From JBOGUF01 sp050696075 (GTDB lineage Bacteria; Chloroflexota; Chloroflexia; Thermomicrobiales; UBA6265), in the NCBI GenBank assembly GCA_050696075.1, contig JBOGUF010000174.1:1-14859 (forward strand): DNA of 14,859 nt, given 5' to 3'. Positions within the stretch are counted from its first letter, which is position 1. Every line of letters starts with the position of its first letter. A program made the translations under genes and the position numbers. Below, piece by piece: positions 1 through 7,497 of the stretch. The notes under the pieces are model-generated. The model was not told the origin of the DNA. It ran no database searches and saw only the letters and a program-made list of their open reading frames with translations.

Positions 1-135
1 TTCCAGTACCGCCGCGTACTCGAGTCCATTGAGATCAATCAGTTCCCGGACGATTGTCAGTGCGCCGGTCTCGGACTCAAAGGTACCGATGAGATTGCCC
101 GCGTCGACATCCCACAATGCATACGTGACGTCCAT
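1..135 (-). CDS. small hypothetical protein, N-terminal part only
   Basis: An ATG at the complement of 133-135 opens a frame that stays free of stops for 45 codons to the window edge. It starts MDVTYALWDVDAGNLIGTF and continues with a predicted helix (about residues 24-36, ALTIVRELIDLNG) before a hydrophobic strand-like end. A good ribosome binding site, AGGAAGG at the complement of 141-147, sits five bases upstream, which supports both the gene and this start. Composition resembles very short single-domain proteins (roughly 60-90 residues) that I associate with Thermomicrobia-like genomes, but I cannot name a family or function. It lies downstream of the tRNA nucleotidyltransferase on the same strand with a 119-base gap, so it may be co-transcribed or have its own promoter; no convincing promoter was seen. 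The C-terminus is outside the window. Confidence 0.6.
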   Translation of the reverse strand, partial: MDVTYALWDVDAGNLIGTFESETGALTIVRELIDLNGLEYAAVLE

Positions 136-254
136 TGTGACCTTCCTCGCTTCGTGCGATCTCAATCGGCTTTACGTTCACCACCAACCTCTGGAGTTCC
201 TCAGGGCTTCCCCACAGCGTGTGATGACCCGGACTGCTCCGTCTATCCCAGATC

Positions 255-1688
255 CTATTCTATTGACTGCTCCACCATCTCCCGTGCGATCCGTGCCGCG
301 CCCACCTTATCCCATGGCTCCAATGCGCCGTCGATCACCAGCTCGCGCAGCGCATCTTTGATCACCGCGATCCAGCGGCCCGGCGGGCGGTCGAACATCG
401 CCATCAACTCGTCGCCATCCAAAGGGCTCGTGAGTTGCGCCAGCGCGAGCTCTTCCTCGACCCGCGCGATGTGGGCGCGCAACGCCGCCACGCGCGCCGC
501 CGCCTCTCGCTGCTTGTACTCGCGCGCCGAGGTCACGTCGGCGGCGACGAGATCGAGCAGGTCGTCCAGCACCCCGTCCGCTTCCAGCATCAACCGGCGC
601 ACGGCGCTGTCGGTCCAGTCCGGTTCGTAGGCGGCCGGCCGCAAATGCAGCTCGACTAAACGCGCCACGGCGTTCCGCGTCGCCTTGTCCGCCTTCAGCC
701 GCCGCAAGAGGCAGGTCGCCAGATCCGCCCCGACGCGTTCATGGCCGAAGAAATGGACCTCGCCGAACTCATCGACCGATCGAGTCAGCGGCTTGGCCGC
801 GTCGTGCAGCAACGCCGCCCAGCGCACGACCGGTCGCGCCGGCGTCCGCTCGACAACCCGCATCGTGTGCTCCCAGAGGTCCTTCTCGCGGTGGATCCCC
901 GGCCGCCCCGTTGCCTCGTCGGCCATCGGCGCCAATTCCGGCATCGCCTCGGTCAGCAGGCCCGTGTCGAACAGCGCATCCAGGCCATGCGCGGCAAAAT
1001 CACCACACAGCAGCTTCGTCAGCTCCGCATTCATCCGTTCCTTGCTGATCCGCGCGAGGTTCGGCGCGCCGCGCTGCATCGCCTCGAAGGTCGGCCAGTC
1101 GATCCGGAACCCTAGTTGCGCCACGAGGCGCGCCGCCCGCAAGAGCCGCAACGGGTCCTCCGCGAACCGTTCGTCCGGATCGCCGACCGCCCGCAGGATC
1201 GATAGCGCCAAATCCGCCTCGCCGCCGAACGGATCGACCAGTTCCCCCGTTTTCGCATCGGCCGCGATGGCGTTCACCGTGAAGTCGCGCCGCGCCAGAT
1301 CCTCAGTCAGACTGCCGACGTGCTCGACCGCCGGATGACGCGTCTCGTCCGGGTAGTGCTCGCGCCGGTAGGTCGTGATTTCGACATGAATCGGCGCGTG
1401 CGTGCCAAAGACGAGCCCGACCGTCCCAAACCGCTCTCCGACGAGATAGACGGCGTCCGCGCCCGCGGCTCGCCCCAATTCCTGCGTCCGCTCCGGCAGC
1501 GCGTCAGTCGCAAAGTCGAGGTCGCCCGGCAGTTCGCGCCCAAGCAAGACGTCGCGCAAAATCCCGCCGACGAGATACAGCTCCGCCCCGGCATCGGCAA
1601 AGGCCCGAGCCAGATCATGCACGACTGCCGCTTGCGCGGGCGGCAGCGCGGCGAGTACCGTCTTATCGGCGTGAACAGGCGAGGTCAT
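255..1688 (-). CDS. CCA tRNA nucleotidyltransferase / poly(A) polymerase family protein with HD domain
   Basis: This 477-residue cytoplasmic protein belongs to the class II nucleotidyltransferases that add or repair the CCA 3' end of tRNAs (or polyadenylate RNA; the two activities cannot be told apart here). The N-terminal nucleotidyltransferase head shows LVGGILRD (residues 39-46) and the metal-binding pair D56/D58 in GDLDF. RRDFTVNA at 133-140 and EDPLRLLRAARL at 177-188 match the conserved neck and nucleotide-selecting segments. A C-terminal HD phosphohydrolase-like domain has H274 and the LLHDAAKP motif (H295, D296), as in HD-containing bacterial members, where it can give 2',3'-cyclic phosphatase or phosphatase activity. 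The start ATG has no clear ribosome binding site and shares the bases CATG with a divergent plus-strand ATG. The gene stands alone, 119 bases from the small gene downstream. Confidence 0.9.
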   Translation of the reverse strand: MTSPVHADKTVLAALPPAQAAVVHDLARAFADAGAELYLVGGILRDVLLGRELPGDLDFATDALPERTQELGRAAGADAVYLVGERFGTVGLVFGTHAPIHVEITTYRREHYPDETRHPAVEHVGSLTEDLARRDFTVNAIAADAKTGELVDPFGGEADLALSILRAVGDPDERFAEDPLRLLRAARLVAQLGFRIDWPTFEAMQRGAPNLARISKERMNAELTKLLCGDFAAHGLDALFDTGLLTEAMPELAPMADEATGRPGIHREKDLWEHTMRVVERTPARPVVRWAALLHDAAKPLTRSVDEFGEVHFFGHERVGADLATCLLRRLKADKATRNAVARLVELHLRPAAYEPDWTDSAVRRLMLEADGVLDDLLDLVAADVTSAREYKQREAAARVAALRAHIARVEEELALAQLTSPLDGDELMAMFDRPPGRWIAVIKDALRELVIDGALEPWDKVGAARIAREMVEQSIE

Positions 1689-1821
1689 GGCGCATCACAT
1701 GAGCAATCACAATCAACATCAACGTCCAAGAAGCGGACGGCGGGGCGCCGTTCGCTCCAACGGCCAGTCTAATCCACGTCGTTTCTCACTCCCACCACTC
1801 CAACATCGCCGTGTCGCCGCC

Positions 1822-2889
1822 ATGCCGCCTCGCCGCCTCGCCGCGCTTGCCGTCCTTGCCGTCCTGGCCGCCCTCATCCCGTCGACCGTCGCGGCGCACG
1901 AACGATGGTTCGTTGAGGACGATGCCGTCACTTCGCCGGAATGGGGCGATCTCATTTCCCTTCCCGTACTCCTGGCGCTTCTTGCCGCCCTGGCCATCCT
2001 TGTCATCCTGGCCGCCCTTCAACGCCGGATAGGCGATCCGCTCTGGCCCCGTCCGCCCTTCTTCCAACGGCTGGAGCCATGCACGCCGGCGATCCTGGCC
2101 GTTCAAACCGCGATCACGATGATCTACGCGGCGACCCAGCTCGACCTCTTCGTGCCGAACATCGACCTGCCGCGCAACGCGTTTGGCGTCCTCGTCGCCG
2201 GCATCACCATCGTCGCCGCCTTCTCCTTCATTACCGGCGTCCTCACCCGCCTCGGCGCGTTGGTCACGATCGGGTTGGTCCTGCTCGGTCTCGCTTTCGC
2301 TCCCTGGTACGAAGTGCTCGAGCAGATTCTCTTCGCCGGCATCGCGCTCTACCTCGTCGCCGTCGGCCGCGGCGTCGTCCGTCTCGACGAGCAGCAAGAG
2401 GAAGACCGCTTCGCCTTCATGGACCGCCTCCTACCTCACGCACTGCTGATCCTCCGGGTCAGCGCCGGTATCGCGGTCGTCACCCTCGCCTTTACCGAAA
2501 AGCTGGTCAACGTCGACCTCGGTATCGCCTTTCTCCAGGAGTACCCCCGCTTCAACGTGGCGCGGGAACTGGGGTTCGACTGGTTTACCGACCGCCGCTT
2601 CATCTACGCCGCCGGCATCGTCGAATGCGTCGCCGGCATCGCCCTCCTCGCCGGCTTCCTACCGCGCCTGGTCATCCTCTCCCTCTGGATCCCCTTCAAC
2701 CTCGGCATCCCCTTCCTCCCCCCGCAAGAACTGATCGGCCACCTCCCCATCCTCGCCATCATGTACGTTGTCCTCGTCCGCGGCAGCGAAGGCGTCCCCT
2801 CCCCTGAGTCCCACGTTACCGACCCCCAACCTCCCCAACGCCCCGCCACCCGCGCCGCTAACCCCAACGGCGAGGGATCCCGCCCATGA
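1822..2889 (+). CDS. DoxX-like polytopic membrane protein with signal/anchor segment
   Basis: This is a 355-residue inner-membrane protein. A basic, hydrophobic N-terminus (residues 1-25, ending STVAA) looks like a signal peptide or first helix and is followed by HERWF, which I recognise from DoxX-family membrane proteins. Hydrophobic segments follow near 46-67, 90-108, 121-139, 143-160, 167-183, 205-224, 261-280 and 307-320. The segment LRVSAGIAVVTLAFTEKL (211-228) resembles the DoxX/terminal-oxidase-subunit-like signature, and ELIGHLP (303-309) is also typical. The tail (about 325-355) is polar and proline-rich. Start choice is uncertain: the frame is open back to an ATG at 1687, but those 45 extra residues are basic, low-complexity and divergent from the neighbouring gene's start, so I place the start at 1822, which has no clear ribosome binding site. 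The stop overlaps the next start (ATGA at 2886), implying translational coupling to the ABC genes. Substrate and role are unknown. Confidence 0.7.
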   Translation: MPPRRLAALAVLAVLAALIPSTVAAHERWFVEDDAVTSPEWGDLISLPVLLALLAALAILVILAALQRRIGDPLWPRPPFFQRLEPCTPAILAVQTAITMIYAATQLDLFVPNIDLPRNAFGVLVAGITIVAAFSFITGVLTRLGALVTIGLVLLGLAFAPWYEVLEQILFAGIALYLVAVGRGVVRLDEQQEEDRFAFMDRLLPHALLILRVSAGIAVVTLAFTEKLVNVDLGIAFLQEYPRFNVARELGFDWFTDRRFIYAAGIVECVAGIALLAGFLPRLVILSLWIPFNLGIPFLPPQELIGHLPILAIMYVVLVRGSEGVPSPESHVTDPQPPQRPATRAANPNGEGSRP

Positions 2890-3707
2890 CCAGCGGCGAT
2901 GCACCGCACGGGTCATCGATGAATACCGCGCCCTTCCTCATCATCGACGACGTCACCGCCACCTATTACGAAGGCAAGGCGCTCCTCACCGCCCTCGCCA
3001 ACGTCTCCTTCGCCGTGACTCCAGCCGAATTCGTCGCCATCATCGGTCCCTCGGGCTCCGGCAAGAGTACCCTCCTCGACCTCATCGCCGGCCTGGCCGC
3101 ACCCGCCACCGGCGCCATCCACATCCACGGCGCACCGACCACCGCCAACGACCGCCTCCGCTTCGCCGCCTACATGCGCCAGCGCGATCTGCTCATGCCC
3201 TGGCGCACCGCGCTCGACAACGCCGCCGTCGCCCTGGAAGCCGCGGGCATGGCCCGAAAACGAGCCCGCGCGTACGCCCGCGCCCGGTTCCCCGAGTTCG
3301 GCCTTGAGGGGTTCGCGCACGCCTACCCGAGCCAGCTCTCCGGCGGCATGCGCCAGCGCGTCGCTTTCCTGCGGACCACGCTCGCCAACCGCCCCCTGCT
3401 CCTCCTCGACGAACCGTTCGGCGCGCTCGACGCATTCACCCGCGCCGGCATGCAGGACTTCCTGCTCGATCTCCTCGCCCGCGAGCGCCATACCGTTCTT
3501 CTTGTCACCCACGACGTCGAGGAGGCGGTCCTGCTCGCCGACCGCGTCGTCACCCTATCTCCCGCCCCCGGCCGCGTCGTCCACATCGAAACGATCGCCC
3601 TACCCCGGCCACGCGCCCGCGAGATCGTCACCGACCCCCAATTCGTCGCCCACAAGGCCACGATTCTGCACGCCCTCGGCCTGATTAGCAGGAACAGACC
3701 GGCATGA
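2886..3707 (+). CDS. NitT/TauT-family ABC transporter, ATP-binding subunit
   Basis: This 273-residue cytoplasmic ATPase is complete: Walker A GPSGSGKST (54-62), Q-loop in MRQRDLLMPW (Q99), signature LSGGMRQR (151-158), Walker B LLLLDEP (171-177), D-loop GALD and switch histidine H209 in LLVTHD. The MPW after the Q-loop, the signature ending MRQR and DEPFGALD are characteristic of the nitrate/sulfonate/taurine/thiamine-precursor importer ATPases (SsuB/TauB/ThiZ-like). The start overlaps the DoxX-like stop by four bases and has AGGGA at 2873-2877, eight bases upstream; a second in-frame ATG at residue 12 is possible. The end overlaps the permease start in the same ATGA fashion, so the three proteins are probably made in fixed ratio. 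Which compound is moved cannot be read from the ATPase. Confidence 0.9.
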   Translation: MTSGDAPHGSSMNTAPFLIIDDVTATYYEGKALLTALANVSFAVTPAEFVAIIGPSGSGKSTLLDLIAGLAAPATGAIHIHGAPTTANDRLRFAAYMRQRDLLMPWRTALDNAAVALEAAGMARKRARAYARARFPEFGLEGFAHAYPSQLSGGMRQRVAFLRTTLANRPLLLLDEPFGALDAFTRAGMQDFLLDLLARERHTVLLVTHDVEEAVLLADRVVTLSPAPGRVVHIETIALPRPRAREIVTDPQFVAHKATILHALGLISRNRPA

Positions 3708-4492
3708 CCACGCTCAGCCACATCGCCCAGCGTTGGCTGTTGCCTGGCCTGCTCCTCGCCACGACGGCGGCCGTTTGGGAGTTCACCGTCCGCCTGCGCG
3801 ACACGCCGCGCTGGCTCCTCCCTCCGCCTAGCGCCATCGCGCACACACTCGTCGACGACCGCGCGCTCTTCGCTCGGCATTCGTGGGTAACGCTGGAGGA
3901 AATCCTGCTTGGCTTTGCCCTCGCCCTCGCCGCCGGCCTCATCCTGGCCGTGGCGATCGACGCCTCGGTTGTCGTCGAGCGTGCGCTCTACCCGATCGTG
4001 ATCGCCAGCCAAACGATCCCGATCGTCGCGCTCGCCCCGTTGCTGCTCATCTGGTTTGGGTACGGATTGCTGCCGAAGGTGCTCGTCACCGCCCTGATCG
4101 GTTTCTTCCCGATCGCCGTTAACGCCGTCGACGGCTTACGCTCGACCGACCGGGAGATCCTTGACCTGCTGCGGTCACTTGGGGCCGGACGCTGGCAGCG
4201 ATTCCGCATGGCCAAGGTCCCAAGCGCGTTGCCCTCGGTCTTTTCCGGCGCCCGGATCGCGGTCACCGTCTGCGTCATCGGCGCCGTCTTCGGCGAGCTC
4301 GTCGGCTCCAGCGCCGGCCTCGGCTACCTGATGACCCGCTCCACCGCCCAGTTCCTCACCGAGCGCGTCTTCGCCAGTATCCTCATCCTCTCCGCCATCG
4401 GCGTCGGCCTCTTCGCCTTCGTCGCCCTCATCGAGCGCCTCGCCCTCCCCTGGCGCCGCCTCATCACCTCCGACCGCCAGCCCTCCTCTTAA
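3704..4492 (+). CDS. NitT/TauT-family ABC transporter, permease subunit
   Basis: This 262-residue inner-membrane subunit forms the import channel with the preceding ATPase. Hydrophobic segments lie near 12-27, 63-85, 97-118, 122-141, 181-199 and 225-247, giving the usual six helices of the BPD_transp_1 family. The cytoplasmic ATPase-coupling (EAA) loop is visible at about 151-177, with the core LRSLGAGRWQRFRMAKVPSALP. LLPPPSAI (38-45) near the N-terminus and ASQTIPIVALAPL (101-113) are hallmarks of the SsuC/TauC/ThiX branch. AGGAA about nine bases upstream of the ATG and the ATGA overlap with the ATPase stop support the start. No periplasmic or lipid-anchored binding protein gene follows; the next gene converges from the other strand. 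Confidence 0.9.
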   Translation: MTTLSHIAQRWLLPGLLLATTAAVWEFTVRLRDTPRWLLPPPSAIAHTLVDDRALFARHSWVTLEEILLGFALALAAGLILAVAIDASVVVERALYPIVIASQTIPIVALAPLLLIWFGYGLLPKVLVTALIGFFPIAVNAVDGLRSTDREILDLLRSLGAGRWQRFRMAKVPSALPSVFSGARIAVTVCVIGAVFGELVGSSAGLGYLMTRSTAQFLTERVFASILILSAIGVGLFAFVALIERLALPWRRLITSDRQPSS

Positions 4493-4509
4493 CCGTTCCC
4501 CACGCCCCA

Positions 4510-5343
4510 TCACCCATCGCCCAAATCGACGTTATCGATCAACCGCACCCCACCCACCGTCGCCGCTACGATCGCTCGCGCCCCAGGGGTCAGCTTCGGC
4601 AGCGCCGCCAAGGTCTCCGCGTCGACCACGGCCAGATAGTCGAGATCAAGCCCCGGCGCCGTCAGCGCCCGTCGCCCGATCGTGAGCAGCCGCTCGATCG
4701 AGCGCACGCCGCGCCCCACCGCGTCCCGCATCGCGAACATCGCCCGCGGGATGGCGACCGCCGTCTGCCGCGCCTCCGGGCTCAACCGCACGTTGCGCGA
4801 GCTGAGCGCCAGTCCGTCCTCGTCCCGCACCGTCGGACAGCCGACGATCTCCCCCGGCAGCACCAGATCCCGATGCAGTCGCCGCACGACGACCAACTGC
4901 TGGAAATCCTTCTCGCCAAAATACGTCCGCGCCGGCCGCACCGAGTTGAGCAGGATCGAGACAACCGTCGCCACCCCGCGAAAGTGACCCGGCCGCGATG
5001 CCCCCTCCCACGCTTCGGTCAAGCCGGCGACATCGACCACCGCCGCGAAACCGGGCGGATAGACGACTTCTACCGGTGGCGCGTAGACCAGATCAGCCCC
5101 GGCCGACGTCGCCAAGTCGACGTCGCGGTCGAGGTCGCGCGGATACCGCGCCAGATCAAGCGGGTCGGAAAACTGGGTCGGGTTGACGAAGACGCTGACG
5201 ACCGTCCGCTCGTTTTCAGCCGCCGCCCGCCGGATCAGCGACAAGTGCCCCGCGTGCAGTGCGCCCATCGTCGGCACTAGACCGGTCTCGGCGCCACCGA
5301 GCGCCGCCCGCGGCGACGCGACGTCACGAACGACCGTCGCCAT
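4510..5343 (-). CDS. panC: pantothenate synthetase (pantoate--beta-alanine ligase)
   Basis: This enzyme joins pantoate and beta-alanine using ATP through a pantoyl-adenylate, the last step of vitamin B5 synthesis. The 277 residues (from ATG) match the usual 270-290. The nucleotidylyl-transferase HxGH motif is MGALHAGH (26-33; H30 and H33). Other family blocks are FVNPTQF (52-58), GEKDFQQL (143-150) and RDEDGLALSSRN (173-184), the KMSKS-equivalent loop. All expected catalytic blocks are present, so the enzyme should be active. A GTG directly before the ATG (complement of 5344-5346) is an alternative start; GGGGA three bases before the ATG is a close-set ribosome binding site. The start lies inside the 3' end of panB, which favours coupled translation. 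The stop faces that of the ABC permease across 17 bases with no visible terminator hairpin. Confidence 0.95.
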   Translation of the reverse strand: MATVVRDVASPRAALGGAETGLVPTMGALHAGHLSLIRRAAAENERTVVSVFVNPTQFSDPLDLARYPRDLDRDVDLATSAGADLVYAPPVEVVYPPGFAAVVDVAGLTEAWEGASRPGHFRGVATVVSILLNSVRPARTYFGEKDFQQLVVVRRLHRDLVLPGEIVGCPTVRDEDGLALSSRNVRLSPEARQTAVAIPRAMFAMRDAVGRGVRSIERLLTIGRRALTAPGLDLDYLAVVDAETLAALPKLTPGARAIVAATVGGVRLIDNVDLGDG

Positions 5344-6256
5344 CACTCCCCGCCGTTCCCGCGCGGTAGAGGTAGGAGCGACCGGCCGCCACCGCCTCGC
5401 CGCGCGCCGCCAACTCGCCGCGCAGTGCCTCCAGCACCTCTGGCTTCATCGCGAAGGCATGCTCCTCAGCCGGAAATACGCCATCACGCACCTCGTCGGC
5501 GTACGTCGCAAATGCTTGCTCCATCACTGGCCCCAGCTCCGCGTAGCGTTTGACGAACTTCATCGAAAGCGTCGGGTCGACTCCCAGCAGATCAGTCGAG
5601 ACAAGCACCTGCCCATCGCACTCCGCCCCCGCACCGATCCCGATCGTCGGCACAGGTATCCGCTCGGTCACGAGTTGCGCCAGCTCGGCCGGCACCAACT
5701 CGATCACCATGCTGTAGACCCCGGCCGCCGCGACCGCCTCCGCATCGGCCACGATGCGCAGCGCCGAGGCCACGTCGCGTCCCTGCACCCGGAAGCGGCC
5801 CCCGCCGCCCGTCTGTGGCAGCAGTCCGACGTGCCCCATTACCGGGATCCCCATCTCCACAATCGCTCGGATGCGGTCGGCAAAGACCCGCCCTCCTTCG
5901 AGCTTGACCGCGTCCGCTCCGCCCTCCCGGATCAACCGCACCGCGTTTTCGATCGCTTGCGCGTTGCTGACCCGGTACGCCATGAACGGCAGATCGGCTA
6001 CGATGTGCGTCCTCGGCGCCCCGCGCCGCACCGCCCGCGTGTGGTGGATGACCTCCTCCACCGTCACCGGCACCGTCGACTCGTGCCCGAGCACCACCAT
6101 GCCCAGGGAATCACCAACCAGGATCAGGTCGATCCCCGCCGCCTCGACCAGCCGCGCGGTCAGCACGTCGTAGGCGGTCACCATCGCCAGCTTCGTCCCG
6201 CCCTTCCGCCCCGCGACCTCGCCAACCCCCAACTTCCGCCGCTCTTTGTCTACCAT
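5324..6256 (-). CDS. panB: 3-methyl-2-oxobutanoate hydroxymethyltransferase (ketopantoate hydroxymethyltransferase)
   Basis: This enzyme transfers a hydroxymethyl group from 5,10-methylenetetrahydrofolate to 2-oxoisovalerate, giving ketopantoate, the first committed step of pantothenate synthesis. The protein (310 residues) is a full (beta/alpha)8-barrel. The metal-binding aspartates are visible as D49 in VGDSLGMV and D88 in ADLPF. K118 and E120 sit in VKLEGG, and the catalytic glutamate is E186 in VIELVP. HVGLLPQ (142-148) and IGIGAGAECDGQVLV further on are strongly conserved family blocks. Its C-terminal tail, GTAGSDGDGRS, is dispensable-looking and is encoded in the overlap with panC. The ATG has a weak GGGA element in front of it, about seven bases upstream. 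It follows panE after 65 bases, so panE, panB and panC probably share one transcript. Confidence 0.96.
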   Translation of the reverse strand: MVDKERRKLGVGEVAGRKGGTKLAMVTAYDVLTARLVEAAGIDLILVGDSLGMVVLGHESTVPVTVEEVIHHTRAVRRGAPRTHIVADLPFMAYRVSNAQAIENAVRLIREGGADAVKLEGGRVFADRIRAIVEMGIPVMGHVGLLPQTGGGGRFRVQGRDVASALRIVADAEAVAAAGVYSMVIELVPAELAQLVTERIPVPTIGIGAGAECDGQVLVSTDLLGVDPTLSMKFVKRYAELGPVMEQAFATYADEVRDGVFPAEEHAFAMKPEVLEALRGELAARGEAVAAGRSYLYRAGTAGSDGDGRS

Positions 6257-6321
6257 TATTCGTCCCAGTCCTAGTTATGACGTCCTAACGAGACGGCGCC
6301 TTGACATCGGCAATGGCATCA

Positions 6322-7233
6322 TCACGCCCGCTCCCGCGCTCGCACCAACGCCAGCGCCACGCCATTTGCCGGCGCCGACATCCCGCGCGCCACGGCCTCG
6401 GCCACAACGGCCCCATTGATCGCGTCGATTTCGGTCGGGACGCCGTCGGTCAGGTCGCAGAGCATCGAAGATCGATTCGCCCCGGTCGCCCGCGCCACGT
6501 CCATCACGGCGCCGGCAATGTCGCCCAGGTCATATCCCGCCGCGGCGGCAACCGCCGCCACCTCCTGCGCCAGCCCTGCCGCCGCCGCCGCCAGATCGGG
6601 ATCGTCGGCGATGGCGCGATTCGGCACGCCGGCCAGCGCGGTCAGCGGGTTGATCGCGGCGTTGATCGCCAGCTTGCGCCAGACCCAGCGGTCGACGTCC
6701 ACCACCGCTTGCGCCGGCCATCCGCACCCGCTAAGCAAAGCGGCGACCTCACCGGCGCGGGCGTCGCCCTGGCTCCCCTCGCGACCGATCGCGGTCAGTC
6801 CCGCCCCTGTATGGCGCACGAAGCCCGGTCGCTCCCGCAGCGCTGCCTGGGTCGTCACCCCGGTCAGGATGCGCGGCCCTTCGCCGACCGCCTGGCCGAT
6901 CGCGTGCGCGTTGCCAAGGCCGTTCTGTAACGTCAGGACCGTGGCGTCGGCCGGCAACTCGTCGCGGATCGACGCCAGCGCCTCCGCCGTCGCCCAACTC
7001 TTGACGACCAACACCAGCAGATCGGCGCCCCGCGCAACCGTCGCGTCGTCCGTCGCCGGAATCGCGACCGTCCGCGTCGTCCCATCCAGCTCTTCGAGGC
7101 GCACCCCCTGCTGCCGAATCGCCGCCAGATGCGCCGACGGCCGCCCGAGGAGCGCGACGTCCGCCCCCGCCTCCGTCAACCGGGCCGCCAACAGCGACCC
7201 CATCGCCCCGGCCCCAAGCACCACCGTCCGCAC
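6322..7233 (-). CDS. panE: 2-dehydropantoate 2-reductase (ketopantoate reductase)
   Basis: This enzyme reduces ketopantoate to pantoate with NADPH, linking the PanB and PanC steps. From the GTG at the complement of 7231-7233 the protein has 303 residues, normal for the family. The N-terminal Rossmann motif is VVLGAGAMG (4-12), followed by K78 in VVKSW, LQNGLGN (102-108), the catalytic lysine K187 in WRKLAINAAINP, and E268 in PTEIDAINGA. The frame is open upstream to an ATG at 7341, but those extra 36 codons precede the Rossmann strand and include a heptamer repeat, and GGAGA stands ten bases before the GTG, so I prefer the GTG. It is the first gene of the panE-panB-panC operon. Members of this family can also act on other 2-oxo acids, but the operon makes the PanE role very likely. 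Confidence 0.9.
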   Translation of the reverse strand: MRTVVLGAGAMGSLLAARLTEAGADVALLGRPSAHLAAIRQQGVRLEELDGTTRTVAIPATDDATVARGADLLVLVVKSWATAEALASIRDELPADATVLTLQNGLGNAHAIGQAVGEGPRILTGVTTQAALRERPGFVRHTGAGLTAIGREGSQGDARAGEVAALLSGCGWPAQAVVDVDRWVWRKLAINAAINPLTALAGVPNRAIADDPDLAAAAAGLAQEVAAVAAAAGYDLGDIAGAVMDVARATGANRSSMLCDLTDGVPTEIDAINGAVVAEAVARGMSAPANGVALALVRARERA

Positions 7234-7468
7234 GCCGCTGCCGTCTCCATGAACTGAGAACTGAAACCCGGCCAATCCGTTGCGCGCCATTGTCGCACGC
7301 GCCGCAAAACCATTGCGCCATGTAGTCGATGACTCGCCCACGCCAGGCGGATACGTCGTTTCACGGACCCGAAGTCCGCGACGATTCCCCGGAGAAATTC
7401 CTTAAGACGGCGGATTCGGATTGGGGGACGGGTGGTTACGCTTACGACCGACATCCCGAAATTGAGGG
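7234..7468. other. noncoding region upstream of panE, left part of the panE/padR divergent intergenic region
   Basis: Together with the padR promoter and leader this forms a 342-base gene-free stretch. Visible items are a GAACTGA heptamer present twice in tandem at 7251-7264, and a small hairpin with 5-bp arms at 7364-7368 and 7374-7378. The pan operon promoter should lie here on the minus strand, but I could not pick out a convincing -35/-10 pair. The hairpin has no T tract and is not called a terminator. No known riboswitch was recognised. Confidence 0.5.
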
Positions 7469-7497
7469 TTGACAATCGGGGAATTCAATGATACATA
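7469..7497 (+). promoter_or_regulatory. padR operon promoter: consensus -35 and extended -10
   Basis: A perfect TTGACA at 7469-7474 is followed after 17 bases by TACATA (7492-7497). That is only a 3/6 match to TATAAT, but it is preceded by TGA, forming an extended -10 (TGATACATA, 7489-7497). Transcription would start near 7503-7506, about 70 bases before padR. The -10 is embedded in the palindrome described separately, so binding there should block the polymerase. Confidence 0.65.

Noticed and set aside
5183..6274. 363-codon open frame on the plus strand opposite panB and the start of panC
   Set aside because: It is antisense to strongly conserved enzymes and encodes an arginine- and histidine-rich sequence without family features.
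7364..7378. small hairpin with 5-bp arms considered as a pan leader attenuator
   Set aside because: The stem is short, there is no T tract and no competing structure was visible; it is within chance expectation for GC-rich DNA.
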